Numbered from the stretch's first letter, positions 1 to 8,482 are shown. The stretch is DNA of 64,000 nucleotides from Hallerella sp964501065 (GCA_964501065.1 CAZCRF010000001.1:124001-188000), one strand, 5' to 3'. The notes: generated from the sequence alone by a model not told the origin. Numbers and translations: made by a program.

Positions 1-605
1 AGGTGATGGGCGGCGAAGATTGGGCGCGCTGGATTTCCCAGCTTTCCGAAGCGGGAGTCCTCGCCGAAGGCGTGAAGACGGTCGCCTACTCTTACATCGG
101 CCCGACTTACACGCATGCGATTTACCGCGACGGCACCATCGGTGCGGCGAAAAAGGATTTGGAGCGCACCGCCCGCGAACTGGACTCCCGATTGAAAAAG
201 AATCTGAACGGCGAAGCGTACATTTCCGTCAACAAGGGGTTGGTCACCCGGTCTTCCGCCGTGATTCCGCTCATTCCGCTTTACATTTCGATTCTTTTCA
301 AAATCATGAAGCGGAACGGCACGCATGAAGGCTGCATCGAGCAGATGGAACGCCTTTTCGCGGAACGCCTTTACACGGGCAAGGCTGTCCCGACGGACGA
401 AGAACACCGCATCCGCATCGACGAGCTGGAACTCGATCCCAAGGTCCAGGACGAAGTGGCCAAGTACATGCCGATTGTGAACGAGGGCAATATCGCGGAA
501 CTCGGCGATATCGAAGGTTACCGCCACGACTTCTTGGCGACGAACGGATTCGACATCGAAGGAATCGATTACGCGCAAGACGTCCCCCGGATGGATACAA
601 TCTGA
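1..605 (+). CDS. fabV: Enoyl-ACP/trans-2-enoyl-CoA reductase FabV, C-terminal part
   Basis: The gene enters from the left edge, so only the last ~200 residues are visible. FabV is an NADH-dependent reductase of the trans-2-enoyl thioester and performs the last step of each fatty acid elongation cycle in the cytoplasm. Seen in the sequence: the stretch YSYIGPTYTHAIYRDGTIG and the block SSAVIPLIPLYISILFKIMK followed by GTHEGCIEQMERLFAERLY, which are typical of the FabV C-terminal half. The family is usually about 390-400 residues, so roughly half is missing upstream. A hairpin with a U-run follows the stop. Confidence 0.9.
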   Translation, partial: VMGGEDWARWISQLSEAGVLAEGVKTVAYSYIGPTYTHAIYRDGTIGAAKKDLERTARELDSRLKKNLNGEAYISVNKGLVTRSSAVIPLIPLYISILFKIMKRNGTHEGCIEQMERLFAERLYTGKAVPTDEEHRIRIDELELDPKVQDEVAKYMPIVNEGNIAELGDIEGYRHDFLATNGFDIEGIDYAQDVPRMDTI

Positions 606-640
606 ACGGATTAAGAGAAGTTCTTTGTAAATTTTTGTGA

Positions 641-673
641 AGAGAACCGTCCGGTCGGGGCGGTTCTTTTTAT
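641..673 (+). terminator. Rho-independent terminator after fabV
   Basis: A 7-bp stem AGAACCG/CGGTTCT encloses an 11-nt GC-rich loop and is followed directly by TTTTTAT. It lies 36 bases after the fabV stop codon. Confidence 0.8.
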
Positions 674-694
674 ATTGTCTCCGGAGGTATCTTT

Positions 695-1060
695 ATGATA
701 GTCGACCTTGGGAAGATTGAAACCTGGAACCCTTCGTCGCATTCGGGAACGGTCTATTCCGAAGCGACCCACAAAACCTATTCGGTGAGCAAGAACGCTT
801 TCGGGCGCATTCCCCGGGAACCTGTCAGGGGCGACTCCGTCATCATCGACAAGTTGGATCCGAAGTCTGTCGGCAGGGTCGAGCAGGCGCGCATCCGCGG
901 ATTGGAGCCGAAGAAATCCAGCGCAGGCTCCGTCCTCTTGCTGCTCCTCCTTGTCGTTTTGGTCGTTTTCGTCTGGAAATCCGGCATCATCGAGTCCCTG
1001 AAGCCCGTTCAAACGGAATCCCCGACAAAGATTGAAGCACCCAGTCTGCTTCACCGTTAA
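695..1060 (+). CDS. Small membrane protein with cold-shock-like N-terminal domain
   Basis: 121 residues. The first ~65 residues (GKIETWNPSSHSGTVYS, then GDSVIIDKL) have the layout of a cold-shock/OB-fold domain: GxI...W...SGxV early and a GDxV strand later. A hydrophobic segment near residues 77-95 (SVLLLLLLVVLVVFVW) is a single membrane span, followed by a short tail. Cold-shock-like domains fused to membrane segments are known, but the exact role here is not recognised. An RBS-like GGAGG lies 8-12 bases before the ATG. The gene sits alone between two terminators. Confidence 0.65.
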   Translation: MIVDLGKIETWNPSSHSGTVYSEATHKTYSVSKNAFGRIPREPVRGDSVIIDKLDPKSVGRVEQARIRGLEPKKSSAGSVLLLLLLVVLVVFVWKSGIIESLKPVQTESPTKIEAPSLLHR

Positions 1061-1065
1061 AAAAG

Positions 1066-1093
1066 AAAGCCTCCGAAGAATAGGAGGCTTTTT
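1066..1093. terminator. Bidirectional terminator between the CSD-like gene and tRNA-Gly
   Basis: The stem GCCTCC/GGAGGC has a loop of eight bases. It is preceded by an A-run and followed by TTTTT, so it can work on both strands, for the plus-strand gene ending at 1060 and for the minus-strand tRNA. Confidence 0.8.
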
Positions 1094-1095
1094 AG

Positions 1096-1167
1096 AGCGG
1101 CGGACCGGGATCGAACCGGCAACCATTAGCTTGGAAGGCTAAAGCTCTACCATTGAGCTACCGCCGC
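1096..1167 (-). tRNA. tRNA-Gly (anticodon TCC)
   Basis: Read on the minus strand, the sequence folds as a tRNA: acceptor arms GCGGCGG/CCGCCGC, D-arm with AGCTCAATGGTAGAGC, anticodon loop CTTCCAA with anticodon TCC, and T-arm with GGTTCGATCC. The discriminator base is T and the 3' CCA is not encoded. Confidence 0.96.
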
Positions 1168-1289
1168 AGCGTCCCAATTATACAAAATTTACCGCAAATT
1201 CCAAAGGGTTCTTTTGCCAAAAGTTGAAGTTTTCTTCGGGATTTATTAAATTTTCCCCAAATTCAACCATCTACATGAGGTAGCACAAC

Positions 1290-1925
1290 TTGTATCCGAA
1301 TCCGCGTTTAAGGCAAATGCCGAACCGTCCTGCAGACGGAACCCGTATCAACGAAGCCATTCATATTTCCCCCGTCCGCGTCATCAAGGAAGACGGCACG
1401 CAGGAAGTCATTGATACGCGCAAAGCTTTGCAGATGGCGAAGAGCGCCGGACTGGATCTGGTGGAAGTCTCGCCGAACGCGAAGCCGCCCGTCTGTCGAA
1501 TCGTCAACTACAGCAAGTACAAATTCGAACAGGCGAAGAAGGCGAAGGCCGCCAAGGCGAAGCAGCATGTCGTCAAGCTCAAGGAAATCAAGATGCACCC
1601 GAAAACGGCGGAGAACGATTACCTCTACCGCATCAAGCAGATTCGGGAATTCCTCGCGAGCGGCATGAAGGTCAGGCTGATTATGCAGTTCCGCGGGCGC
1701 GAAATGGCGCACACGGACTACGGCCGCCGACTGATGGAACGCGCCAAACAGGATTTGGCGGATGTCGGCGATTTGGAAACGGACTCGAAGATGGAAGGGA
1801 ATACTCTCCTTTGCATTTACGGTCCAAAGCGCGGTGCGGCGAAACCCGCTCCGCAAAAGCCCGCAACCGAGCCGAAGGCAGCAGGTGAGGCTTCACAACA
1901 AACCCAAGAGGTGAAAAATGCCTAA
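1290..1925 (+). CDS. infC: Translation initiation factor IF-3
   Basis: IF-3 binds the 30S subunit, prevents premature 50S joining and checks start codon-initiator tRNA pairing. Seen: INEAIHISPVRVI near the N-terminus, the basic linker helix (YSKYKFEQAKKAKAAKAK), and the C-terminal domain with KEIKMHPKTAENDY and MQFRGREMAHTDYG. The C-terminus carries an extra Ala/Pro/Lys-rich tail beyond the usual ~180 residues. The likely start is TTG at 1290 with ATGAGG nine bases upstream. An in-frame ATG at 1317 lacks a good ribosome site. Rare start codons are typical of infC and allow autogenous control. The end overlaps rpmI by 8 bases. Confidence 0.95.
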   Translation: MYPNPRLRQMPNRPADGTRINEAIHISPVRVIKEDGTQEVIDTRKALQMAKSAGLDLVEVSPNAKPPVCRIVNYSKYKFEQAKKAKAAKAKQHVVKLKEIKMHPKTAENDYLYRIKQIREFLASGMKVRLIMQFRGREMAHTDYGRRLMERAKQDLADVGDLETDSKMEGNTLLCIYGPKRGAAKPAPQKPATEPKAAGEASQQTQEVKNA

Positions 1926-2115
1926 GATGAAAACCCACGGTGGTGCCAAGAAGCGCTTCCGCGTGACCGGCAGCGGTCATGTGAAGTTCAAGCGCGCTGG
2001 TCTTCGCCACATCCTTACCAAGATGACGACAAAGCGCAAGCGCAACCTGCGCAAGGCCGGAACCGTCAAGAAATCCGATGAATACAGAGTCAAGCGTCTG
2101 CTTGTCAAAGCATAA
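1918..2115 (+). CDS. rpmI: 50S ribosomal protein L35
   Basis: 65 residues, the normal length for L35, a small basic protein of the large subunit. It begins MPKMKTHGGAKKRFRVTGSG and contains RAGLRHILTKMTTKRKRNLR, both diagnostic. It sits in the conserved infC-rpmI-rplT order, overlapping infC and 14 bases ahead of rplT. In other bacteria L20 represses this operon by binding leader RNA. No such structure was identified here. Confidence 0.97.
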   Translation: MPKMKTHGGAKKRFRVTGSGHVKFKRAGLRHILTKMTTKRKRNLRKAGTVKKSDEYRVKRLLVKA

Positions 2116-2129
2116 AAGGAGAGGTAAGA

Positions 2130-2483
2130 ATGCCACGTTCAAAGACTAGAGTCCCTTCTCGCGCCCGCCGCAAGAAAATCCTCAAAGCAGCCAAGGGCTA
2201 CTACGGCCGCCGCAAGTCGAACCTTCGCCTTGCCAAGGAAGCCGTCGCCCATGCAGGTCAATACGCTTATGCACATCGCCGCGACAAGAAAGGCGCGTTC
2301 CGCACCCTGTGGATCACCCGTCTCAACGCCGCCGTGCGCGAATTTGACTTGAGCTACAGCCAATTCATCCACTTGCTGTCCAAGGCGAACATCAGCATCA
2401 ACCGCAAGGTTCTCGCTGACTTGGCCGTGAGCGACCCGGAAGCGTTTGCCGCTGTCGTGAAGCAGGTGAAGGCCGTCGCTTGA
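2130..2483 (+). CDS. rplT: 50S ribosomal protein L20
   Basis: 117 residues, the normal length. L20 is an early assembly protein that binds 23S rRNA. It begins MPRSKTRVPSRARRKKILKA and contains GYYGRRKSNLRLAKEAV and LWITRLNAAVREFDLSYS, the family signatures. An AGGAGAGG-type ribosome site precedes the ATG. It is the last gene of the infC operon and is followed by a strong terminator. Confidence 0.97.
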   Translation: MPRSKTRVPSRARRKKILKAAKGYYGRRKSNLRLAKEAVAHAGQYAYAHRRDKKGAFRTLWITRLNAAVREFDLSYSQFIHLLSKANISINRKVLADLAVSDPEAFAAVVKQVKAVA

Positions 2484-2505
2484 CTTCGAGAAGGCTTTCT
2501 TGAAA

Positions 2506-2534
2506 ATGTCCGGGCGAATGCCCGGACGTTTTTT
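2506..2534 (+). terminator. Rho-independent terminator of the infC-rpmI-rplT operon
   Basis: The perfect 8-bp stem GTCCGGGC/GCCCGGAC has a GAAT tetraloop and is followed by GTTTTTTG. It begins 22 bases after the rplT stop. Confidence 0.92.
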
Positions 2535-2540
2535 GTCGGA

Positions 2541-4211
2541 TTATTGCCAGAGCATGGAACGGCAGAATTCACTCGCTTGGTTTTTCCCGCCGCGCTTTGT
2601 CTCGCTCGGAGTCGAGGCTTCCGTCGCCATGAAGCGTTCTTGAGGGTCTTTTTCAAAAGTGATTTTCCAATGGTTGTTCTTTTTCATTTTGCACTGCATG
2701 CCGAAATCGCGCAATAAATCTAGATGTTTGTTCAAGTTTTGTTCGTTTGCTGCGGATAGCAGTCTTTCTTTTTTCGTAGACAGTTCTTCATAAATTTTTT
2801 GATATTTGGAGTTCGCGTTCAAAAGCTCTTCGAGAATGAATTTGGAACGAGATTTGGAGGAGTTCTTGGAAATGGGAATTTGTCTTTGGGACAACTTCAA
2901 AAAACTGACAAGATGGCAGATGAATTCGTTCGGGAACATTTCCGGTTCGTCTGGAATCGCCAACAAGATGGTTCTTTGGGTTTCGGATTTCTTCTGCAAT
3001 TTTTGATTCAGACTGTCAATTGTCGATTTTCTGTCGCATAACTCTTTGCGGTTTCTAGCCAACTCCTCTTTTGTGCGTTTGAGTTCCTTATAGTATGATT
3101 CAGCCAACGCTGCGAACGTGTCGGAATCGGATTTAAGCTTCTCCTTTTCGACTTTTGAATTTTCAAGTTGATTTTTCAACTCGGCGATGCGTTTTTTGCC
3201 AGTGTTCTTTTCTGCGATGAGTCCTTTGATTTTTCGGCCTAACGCTTCGATGTCTTTGGACAATTCCGACAAGACTTTGACGTCTGTCTGTTCAGAACGA
3301 GCGTCCGCCGTTTTTGAAGGCGTCGCCTTTTCCGTTTTGAACTTTACCTCCGATTTCAAGAACTCGGTTGTCGAAAAGGGGAATTCAATCGAAAGGTTCT
3401 CCTTGAGAATCTTGATGTAAATGTATTGAACGAGGGATTTCGGGTCTTTCTTCCACTCTTCGTCGGTATATCGATTGAAAATGTCTATTGGGCGATGGGG
3501 GTACAGGATTCCGATTTCCCCTCGTTTGGGGAAGGCCTTCCCTCGCAAATCCAGCTTGATTCTGTCATAAACGTTTTTGTCTTCTTCTGCATAGACGTGG
3601 GCTACGCCGAATAGTTTCTGGGCCAGATCATCGGGCTTTAATGAATGAGTCCCCAGGGAACAGCTCAAATAGACAATGGGCAGGGAATTCTTCGTGGAAC
3701 CGCATAAAATGCTGACGGCCTTGGATATGTCGCTGTTTTCAATGATGTGCGCTTTGGGGGAGATTTCAATGTTCCCGTCGCCGGACTCTTGAAAGCAAAG
3801 CAGATAGTCGATAATCTTTGGCCTGATTATCTGTGGCAAAGACGTTCCCTTTTCTAAAGCGCAATTCAAGGATACGAAACATTCTACATGCCTTTTCGTC
3901 CTCCGGAGCGCGATTTGCACTTCCCACTTTCGATTATCATGCTCATAAGAGAAGTAAAACGCCAAGTAATCAAAGCCGCCATTCGAAAAGGAGTTGTACG
4001 TTAAGGAAGAATGGCGGACTGAGAATTCTCCTAGAGGCGTTTTTTCAAAATCGATATTTCGCGGCAATTTTGTCAATAGTTCTGAATAGTTCTTTTGCTT
4101 CAGCTGGTGATTTTCGCTGCCGTCAATCCATTTGTAAATGCAGCTTTGATAAACATCTTCCGACCAGCGTAAATCATTGCGCAAAAGAAATGCAGTCTTC
4201 AACAATTGCAT
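2541..4211 (-). CDS. AT-rich coiled-coil protein of unknown function
   Basis: 556 residues from the ATG at 4211, chosen because GGAGG lies 5-9 bases upstream; the frame stays open further upstream without a ribosome site. No family is recognised with confidence. Residues ~1-320 form a mixed domain of unknown fold (early motif LRNDLRWSEDVYQSCIYKW). Residues ~340-450 are rich in Lys, Glu and Leu heptads and look like a long coiled coil. The C-terminus contains NNHWKITF followed by ASTPSETKRGGKNQASE, which recalls a short His/TPS/R-GKN motif at the end of some HicA-like or defence-associated proteins (tentative). Base composition is clearly more AT-rich than the ribosomal operon and the MATE gene beside it, which suggests horizontal acquisition. 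It is a single gene, convergent with rplT. Confidence 0.75.
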   Translation of the reverse strand: MQLLKTAFLLRNDLRWSEDVYQSCIYKWIDGSENHQLKQKNYSELLTKLPRNIDFEKTPLGEFSVRHSSLTYNSFSNGGFDYLAFYFSYEHDNRKWEVQIALRRTKRHVECFVSLNCALEKGTSLPQIIRPKIIDYLLCFQESGDGNIEISPKAHIIENSDISKAVSILCGSTKNSLPIVYLSCSLGTHSLKPDDLAQKLFGVAHVYAEEDKNVYDRIKLDLRGKAFPKRGEIGILYPHRPIDIFNRYTDEEWKKDPKSLVQYIYIKILKENLSIEFPFSTTEFLKSEVKFKTEKATPSKTADARSEQTDVKVLSELSKDIEALGRKIKGLIAEKNTGKKRIAELKNQLENSKVEKEKLKSDSDTFAALAESYYKELKRTKEELARNRKELCDRKSTIDSLNQKLQKKSETQRTILLAIPDEPEMFPNEFICHLVSFLKLSQRQIPISKNSSKSRSKFILEELLNANSKYQKIYEELSTKKERLLSAANEQNLNKHLDLLRDFGMQCKMKKNNHWKITFEKDPQERFMATEASTPSETKRGGKNQASEFCRSMLWQ

Positions 4212-4489
4212 TTTCGTCCTCCGATTTCTCGTGTTGCCGACCGAAACGGTTCCGCGAGAGGCTTTCAGTTGCAGTTGAGCTTGTTTTTTGAATAAATATA
4301 GTTTCCGCGTTTCCGTTTTGATGCTCGTGGTTCTAATTTGCCGTGGTATCAACTCGTCAACGCAACGATGTTGAATCTGTGTAAAAGATACTCTTTCGGT
4401 GTTGTGTAGTCAAGCCCCCGAACCTGTCGTTCAGGATGTCCGCAACCTTGCGCGCGTCATCGTTCGCGCTCAGAGTAAGGTTTGCAGCG

Positions 4490-5863
4490 TCAGAGGAGAT
4501 TCCGTGACCGCCTGTGTTTTTGCCAAAGGGTGTAAACCGCCATCAACAAGAACGTCGCCATTTCGGCAGCCGGGATGGAAATCCACAAGCCTTTTGCTCC
4601 AATCCAAGTCGGGAGAAAGATGAAGCACGGAATCACCAAAACGATTCCTCGAAAAAGGGTGAACACCATTGCCGTCTTGGCTTTTTCAAGGCCTTGGTAA
4701 ATCCCCACTCCGACGAGATTCAGTGTGATGAAGATGAAGCCCATCGCGTAATAGGGGAATCCGTCTTCTGCGATGCGGAATGCATTTGTGCCCGGATTCA
4801 GGAACAGGGTCAAAAGCGGGTCGCTCAAGGAAACGCAGGCGAATACCAGCAGGACTCCGAGGATGAATGCGAATCCGATGGAAAGTCGAATCGTCTTTCG
4901 AATGCGCGCTTCATTTTTAAGGCCGTTGTTGTAACTCAAAATGGGCAGTTGGCTGTTCGCGATGGAGGTCCCGAACATGAAGATGAGCGGTAGCAAGTAA
5001 CAGCAGACGCTATAAGCGGCGACGCCGTCTTCCTTCAGATAATGGATGAATCTGTAATTGCCTACAATCATCGATATTGCGATGGCGATTTCCCCGAGGA
5101 ATGTGGAAAATCCCAATTTCATCATGTATCGGATGTTGCGAAATCCCAGGTAAAGGCTCGTCCGTGTCCATTTGAGTTTGTAAAAATGGAGGTTCTTTGA
5201 AAAGCGGGCGAAGTAAGCGACGACCATCAACGCTCCCACCAATTCGGAAATGGACGTGGCGAATGCGGCGCCGAAGGCGCCCATCTTCAGCGGGAAAATG
5301 AAAAGCCAATCCAAAAAACAGTTGACGAGAGAAGATACGATGTTGACGCTCATCGCCATTTTCGGAGAACCGTCGAGCCGGATGGCGAACGTCCCCACCG
5401 TCAAAAAGACGCTCAACACGGGAATCAAAAAAAGGCCGCGCAGATAATCCTTCACGTAGGGCAACAAAATGTCGGAACCGCCGAAGAGATAGTTCAAACG
5501 TTCCGGGAAAAGCAATACGACAAGGGACAAGAACGCCATCAAAATCAACGGTGCGATGATGGATTGCGTAAAGTTGATGTCCGCCGCCTTTGCGTTCTTT
5601 TGCGAAAGGTGAATTGCCGCGACGATGCTCATGCCGCTTGCGAACATCAACGTGACCGCCGTCGAGAAAAGATAAATCGGGGCGGAGACGTTGACTGCTG
5701 CGAGGGCGTCGCTGGAGACTCCCTTTCCGACGAAGATTCCGTCCGCGATGTTGAATGCGCTCATGAAGAGCATTCCCAAAAGAGTCGGAACGAGCAACTT
5801 GGCGAATAATTTCGGGACGCTAGTTTTCCCGAAATCGATTTCATCTCGGTTCAGGTTTTTCAT
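4490..5863 (-). CDS. MATE family efflux transporter
   Basis: 457 residues, a usual MATE length, with about twelve hydrophobic segments. MATE proteins export drugs or metabolites in exchange for Na+ or H+ across the inner membrane. Seen: the N-terminal helix FAKLLVPTLLGMLFMSAFN, IADGIFVGKGVSSDALAAVN and the repeat-related GIYQGLEKAKTAM in the second half. An earlier in-frame ATG at 5887 lies upstream of the predicted transcription start, so the ATG at 5863 is preferred. No Shine-Dalgarno sequence precedes it. The substrate is unknown. About 280 bases separate it from the start of the downstream gene. Confidence 0.9.
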   Translation of the reverse strand: MKNLNRDEIDFGKTSVPKLFAKLLVPTLLGMLFMSAFNIADGIFVGKGVSSDALAAVNVSAPIYLFSTAVTLMFASGMSIVAAIHLSQKNAKAADINFTQSIIAPLILMAFLSLVVLLFPERLNYLFGGSDILLPYVKDYLRGLFLIPVLSVFLTVGTFAIRLDGSPKMAMSVNIVSSLVNCFLDWLFIFPLKMGAFGAAFATSISELVGALMVVAYFARFSKNLHFYKLKWTRTSLYLGFRNIRYMMKLGFSTFLGEIAIAISMIVGNYRFIHYLKEDGVAAYSVCCYLLPLIFMFGTSIANSQLPILSYNNGLKNEARIRKTIRLSIGFAFILGVLLVFACVSLSDPLLTLFLNPGTNAFRIAEDGFPYYAMGFIFITLNLVGVGIYQGLEKAKTAMVFTLFRGIVLVIPCFIFLPTWIGAKGLWISIPAAEMATFLLMAVYTLWQKHRRSRNLL

Positions 5864-5871
5864 AGCGGCGA

Positions 5872-5900
5872 AGTATAGAAAATTCATTTTGGGAATTCAA
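5872..5900 (-). promoter_or_regulatory. Promoter of the MATE gene, possibly giving a leaderless mRNA
   Basis: On the minus strand TTGAAT (5900-5895) and TATACT (5877-5872) are separated by exactly 17 bases. The expected transcription start falls at about 5865, next to the ATG at 5863, leaving no room for a ribosome site. Confidence 0.6.
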
Positions 5901-5937
5901 GTTTTTTATGCGGCCTGGCAAGGGAATCTTTTCCGCG

Positions 5938-5973
5938 ACAAAAACAACAGCCGTCCGAGTCTTTCGAACGGCT
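5938..5973 (-). terminator. Terminator of the PL11 lyase gene
   Basis: On the minus strand the inverted repeat AGCCGT/ACGGCT with extra pairing inside is followed by GTTGTTTTTGT. It lies 45 bases after the lyase stop codon. Confidence 0.7.
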
Positions 5974-6018
5974 TCATTTCTGTCCGCTTGGTTGAAAAGG
6001 CGAAGGCCGGATCGAAGT

Positions 6019-8454
6019 TTACTTTGGAGGGGCGATTCGGCGTATCGAAGATTTTCCGCCGCTCTTCACTTGCAATAGGACGACGCCGTTCCATTTCGGC
6101 CGAGTCCAACTTTCCCCGGCGCGGAGATTTTTCTTTGCCAAAAGTTTTCCGTTCGTGTCGAATAGGCGCAGTGCGGAAGGGAGATTCCCGTTTTCGAAGG
6201 AGAGCTCCCGTTCGCCGACGGTCAAACGCCATTTGGAAATGCCGAGAGTCTCTGCGGAATTTCCGAAGGCCAGCGTACCGCCCTCGGAGCTTGACGAAAG
6301 GGCTTCCGAATGGCTCGATTCCGGGATGTTCGGGTTTTGTATGGCAAAAGTCCCGACGACGGACGTGTCGTTCAACGCTCCGGAGACCTTGATTGTGTAG
6401 GAATACTCTCCGGATGGTTGCGTTTCGGAAATCACTCCGCTGAACCAGACTTCCGCCGTGTCGTCGTAACCGCCGTAGCTTAGGGAAATGCCCTCGACGA
6501 GGTTTTCCACGGAGAGTTCCCCGTTGCCGTATTTGAAACAGAATGCCCCCAGGGAATCTCCTGCGGTGAGGCTTTGATTCCGGGAATTCGCCCCACATTT
6601 TTTGAGGAAGGCTCTCGCGCCGAAGCTCTGTTCCCGTTCACCGCCGATGATTTCGATGTCCGGGGCCGATGGCGTTTCCATGCCGTATCCCAAGAAGTAA
6701 TCGAGCATGCTGGCCTGTACGTAACCCTTTGTCGTCGTACCGTTTCGGTAACACGGATTCTGCATCAAGGAGTAAAGTCTCACGTCGCTTGCGATGTCCG
6801 TCGTGAAAACGACCAGTTCCTTGTTCTCGTAATTCACCAAGATGGATTCTTCGCGCCAATCTCCCAAGATGTCTCCGTGGAACATGGCGACTCCGCGTTC
6901 GCTTCCGCTGGAGGCGTAGACTTTCCACGTCGTGTTGACGCGGTTCACGCTCTTGTTCTCGTAATCCCATTTTTCAATTTTCCCGTCGTTGTAGCTTTCC
7001 GCAGCCACGTCGCCGTCCCACCAATAGCGCAGAACGGGATACAGATAATTGGAAGCGACCAATTGGTTGTCGTTGCTGTAGGTTCCCTGAAAGCTCCAGA
7101 CTTCAAATCCGTCGTAATTCGGGTCGACATCCCCGACGTTTCCCCGCGCCACGTCGCATTGCCCCGCGCAAGATTCGTCGCCATAATGCGTCCACAGGAT
7201 TTCACCGGTCGAGGCATCGTAATAATATTCGAGCAGGTTCTGGGGGTGGTCTTGCTGGATGCCGTAACCCATCATCACCTTGTCCCCTTTTTTGAAAGCA
7301 CCCACATACCAGCGGTCGCCGTGATTGATGAGCGGAATTTGATAGCGCAACTTTCCGTTTCCGTTCAAGGCGTAACCTTGGTGCAGGACTTCATCCTTTC
7401 CGTCGTAATCGACATCCGCGATGCGAATCTGGTGCGCCTCTGCGCCGCCGCCCTGCTTGCTCGCGTCGTATTTCCACTGCAAGGCGAATTTCCCGTTCGA
7501 CATGTGATAGGCGACCGTCATGCTGTTGAAGCTCTTGTCCGCATTTCGATTTTTTAGCCAGCACACAAGGCTCGGCGTTTTGCCGTCCAAGTATCCGATT
7601 TCCATCATGGCGGCAAGAGGTCCGATGGAAATGTAATCCGTGGGGAGTTCTGCGGAATATTTCAAGGCTCCCGTCCGTCCGTCCAAAACGGCAATCGCCT
7701 GACCGTTCGTAACGCTCGTGGTGAATTTTTTCCCGTCTCCGAATGTCACGCCGTCCGCCACGCGCACGAGCACTTCGGCAAATCCGTCCATATCGATGTC
7801 GTAGACTGTCACGCCGTCCCACATCCCCACGTCGATTGTCGACGCTCCCGGAGAAATGTTGTTCTTGTTTTCACTGTTTGTGCCCAAATCGACGGTCCAC
7901 AGGTATTTCCCCTGGCTGCTGTAAGCTTGTATTTGTTGGTGTTCCAAGCTCGGCTGGTCCAAAACGTAATCGTATGCGCCGTCGCCGTCCAAATCGCCGA
8001 CCCAGACGAAGTGCACCGTGGATTCCACCTTCTCCACGGGAACGGTGATGTAAGCCCCGACGCCTTTGTCCGCGGGCATCGTATAGTTTCCACGGGTTTC
8101 GAGTTCCTTCCCGTCGAGGACTTTTTTTACAAAGTAAGTGTTCGCCTGGGAAAAGTCCGCCGTGCTGTCGACGAAGTTCGTGCCGCCGAAGAGAGCTTCT
8201 GCGTTCAACCGGACCGTTTCGCCGCCCGTCGTCCGGTAAACGTTGAAGCCCAATCCGTTTTCATCGTGCGCCAAGCTTCGCCAAGAGACCAGCGCCCTGT
8301 TTTGACTTTGCCTGACGGCGACGACACCCCTGTCCAGATATTCGAATTGTCGCGCAGCTCCTGCCGTGGCGGCTGCCGACAGGGCGATTCCGAATGCGAC
8401 GGAAAGCCGTAAAGATTTGGTGAAAATGTTTGGCGTTTGGATTTTTCGTCTCAT
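6019..8454 (-). CDS. Secreted rhamnogalacturonan lyase (PL11) with sorting-like tail
   Basis: 811 residues. PL11 enzymes cleave the rhamnogalacturonan I backbone of pectin by beta-elimination outside the cell. A signal peptide is present (basic start, then LSVAFGIALSAAATAGAA). The mature N-terminus FEYLDRGVVAVRQSQNRALVSWR and the propeller repeats with Ca-binding DLDGDGAYDYV, DIDMDGFAEVLVR and DVDYDGKDEVLHQG are typical of the family. Residues ~619-708 form a separate module starting KCGANS with a second FC pair; a related module occurs in the GH5 enzyme at 49314. A Ser-rich linker and a ~70-residue tail with LRLFDTNGKLLAKK follow, like Fibrobacter secretion tails. AAAGGAG precedes the ATG. 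It is divergent from a TIGR02147 regulator, with a palindrome between them. Confidence 0.93.
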   Translation of the reverse strand: MRRKIQTPNIFTKSLRLSVAFGIALSAAATAGAARQFEYLDRGVVAVRQSQNRALVSWRSLAHDENGLGFNVYRTTGGETVRLNAEALFGGTNFVDSTADFSQANTYFVKKVLDGKELETRGNYTMPADKGVGAYITVPVEKVESTVHFVWVGDLDGDGAYDYVLDQPSLEHQQIQAYSSQGKYLWTVDLGTNSENKNNISPGASTIDVGMWDGVTVYDIDMDGFAEVLVRVADGVTFGDGKKFTTSVTNGQAIAVLDGRTGALKYSAELPTDYISIGPLAAMMEIGYLDGKTPSLVCWLKNRNADKSFNSMTVAYHMSNGKFALQWKYDASKQGGGAEAHQIRIADVDYDGKDEVLHQGYALNGNGKLRYQIPLINHGDRWYVGAFKKGDKVMMGYGIQQDHPQNLLEYYYDASTGEILWTHYGDESCAGQCDVARGNVGDVDPNYDGFEVWSFQGTYSNDNQLVASNYLYPVLRYWWDGDVAAESYNDGKIEKWDYENKSVNRVNTTWKVYASSGSERGVAMFHGDILGDWREESILVNYENKELVVFTTDIASDVRLYSLMQNPCYRNGTTTKGYVQASMLDYFLGYGMETPSAPDIEIIGGEREQSFGARAFLKKCGANSRNQSLTAGDSLGAFCFKYGNGELSVENLVEGISLSYGGYDDTAEVWFSGVISETQPSGEYSYTIKVSGALNDTSVVGTFAIQNPNIPESSHSEALSSSSEGGTLAFGNSAETLGISKWRLTVGERELSFENGNLPSALRLFDTNGKLLAKKNLRAGESWTRPKWNGVVLLQVKSGGKSSIRRIAPPK

Positions 8455-8482
8455 GGGAAACTCCTTTTGAATGCGAATTAAA

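Noticed and set aside
4353..4489. Minus-strand text reading NDDARKVADILNDRFGG
   Set aside because: Looks like a protein C-terminus but has no start, no ribosome site and overlaps the end of the MATE gene; could be a remnant but cannot be supported.
6574..7557. Plus-strand open frame of 327 codons
   Set aside because: Antisense to the PL11 catalytic domain; no motif or ribosome site.
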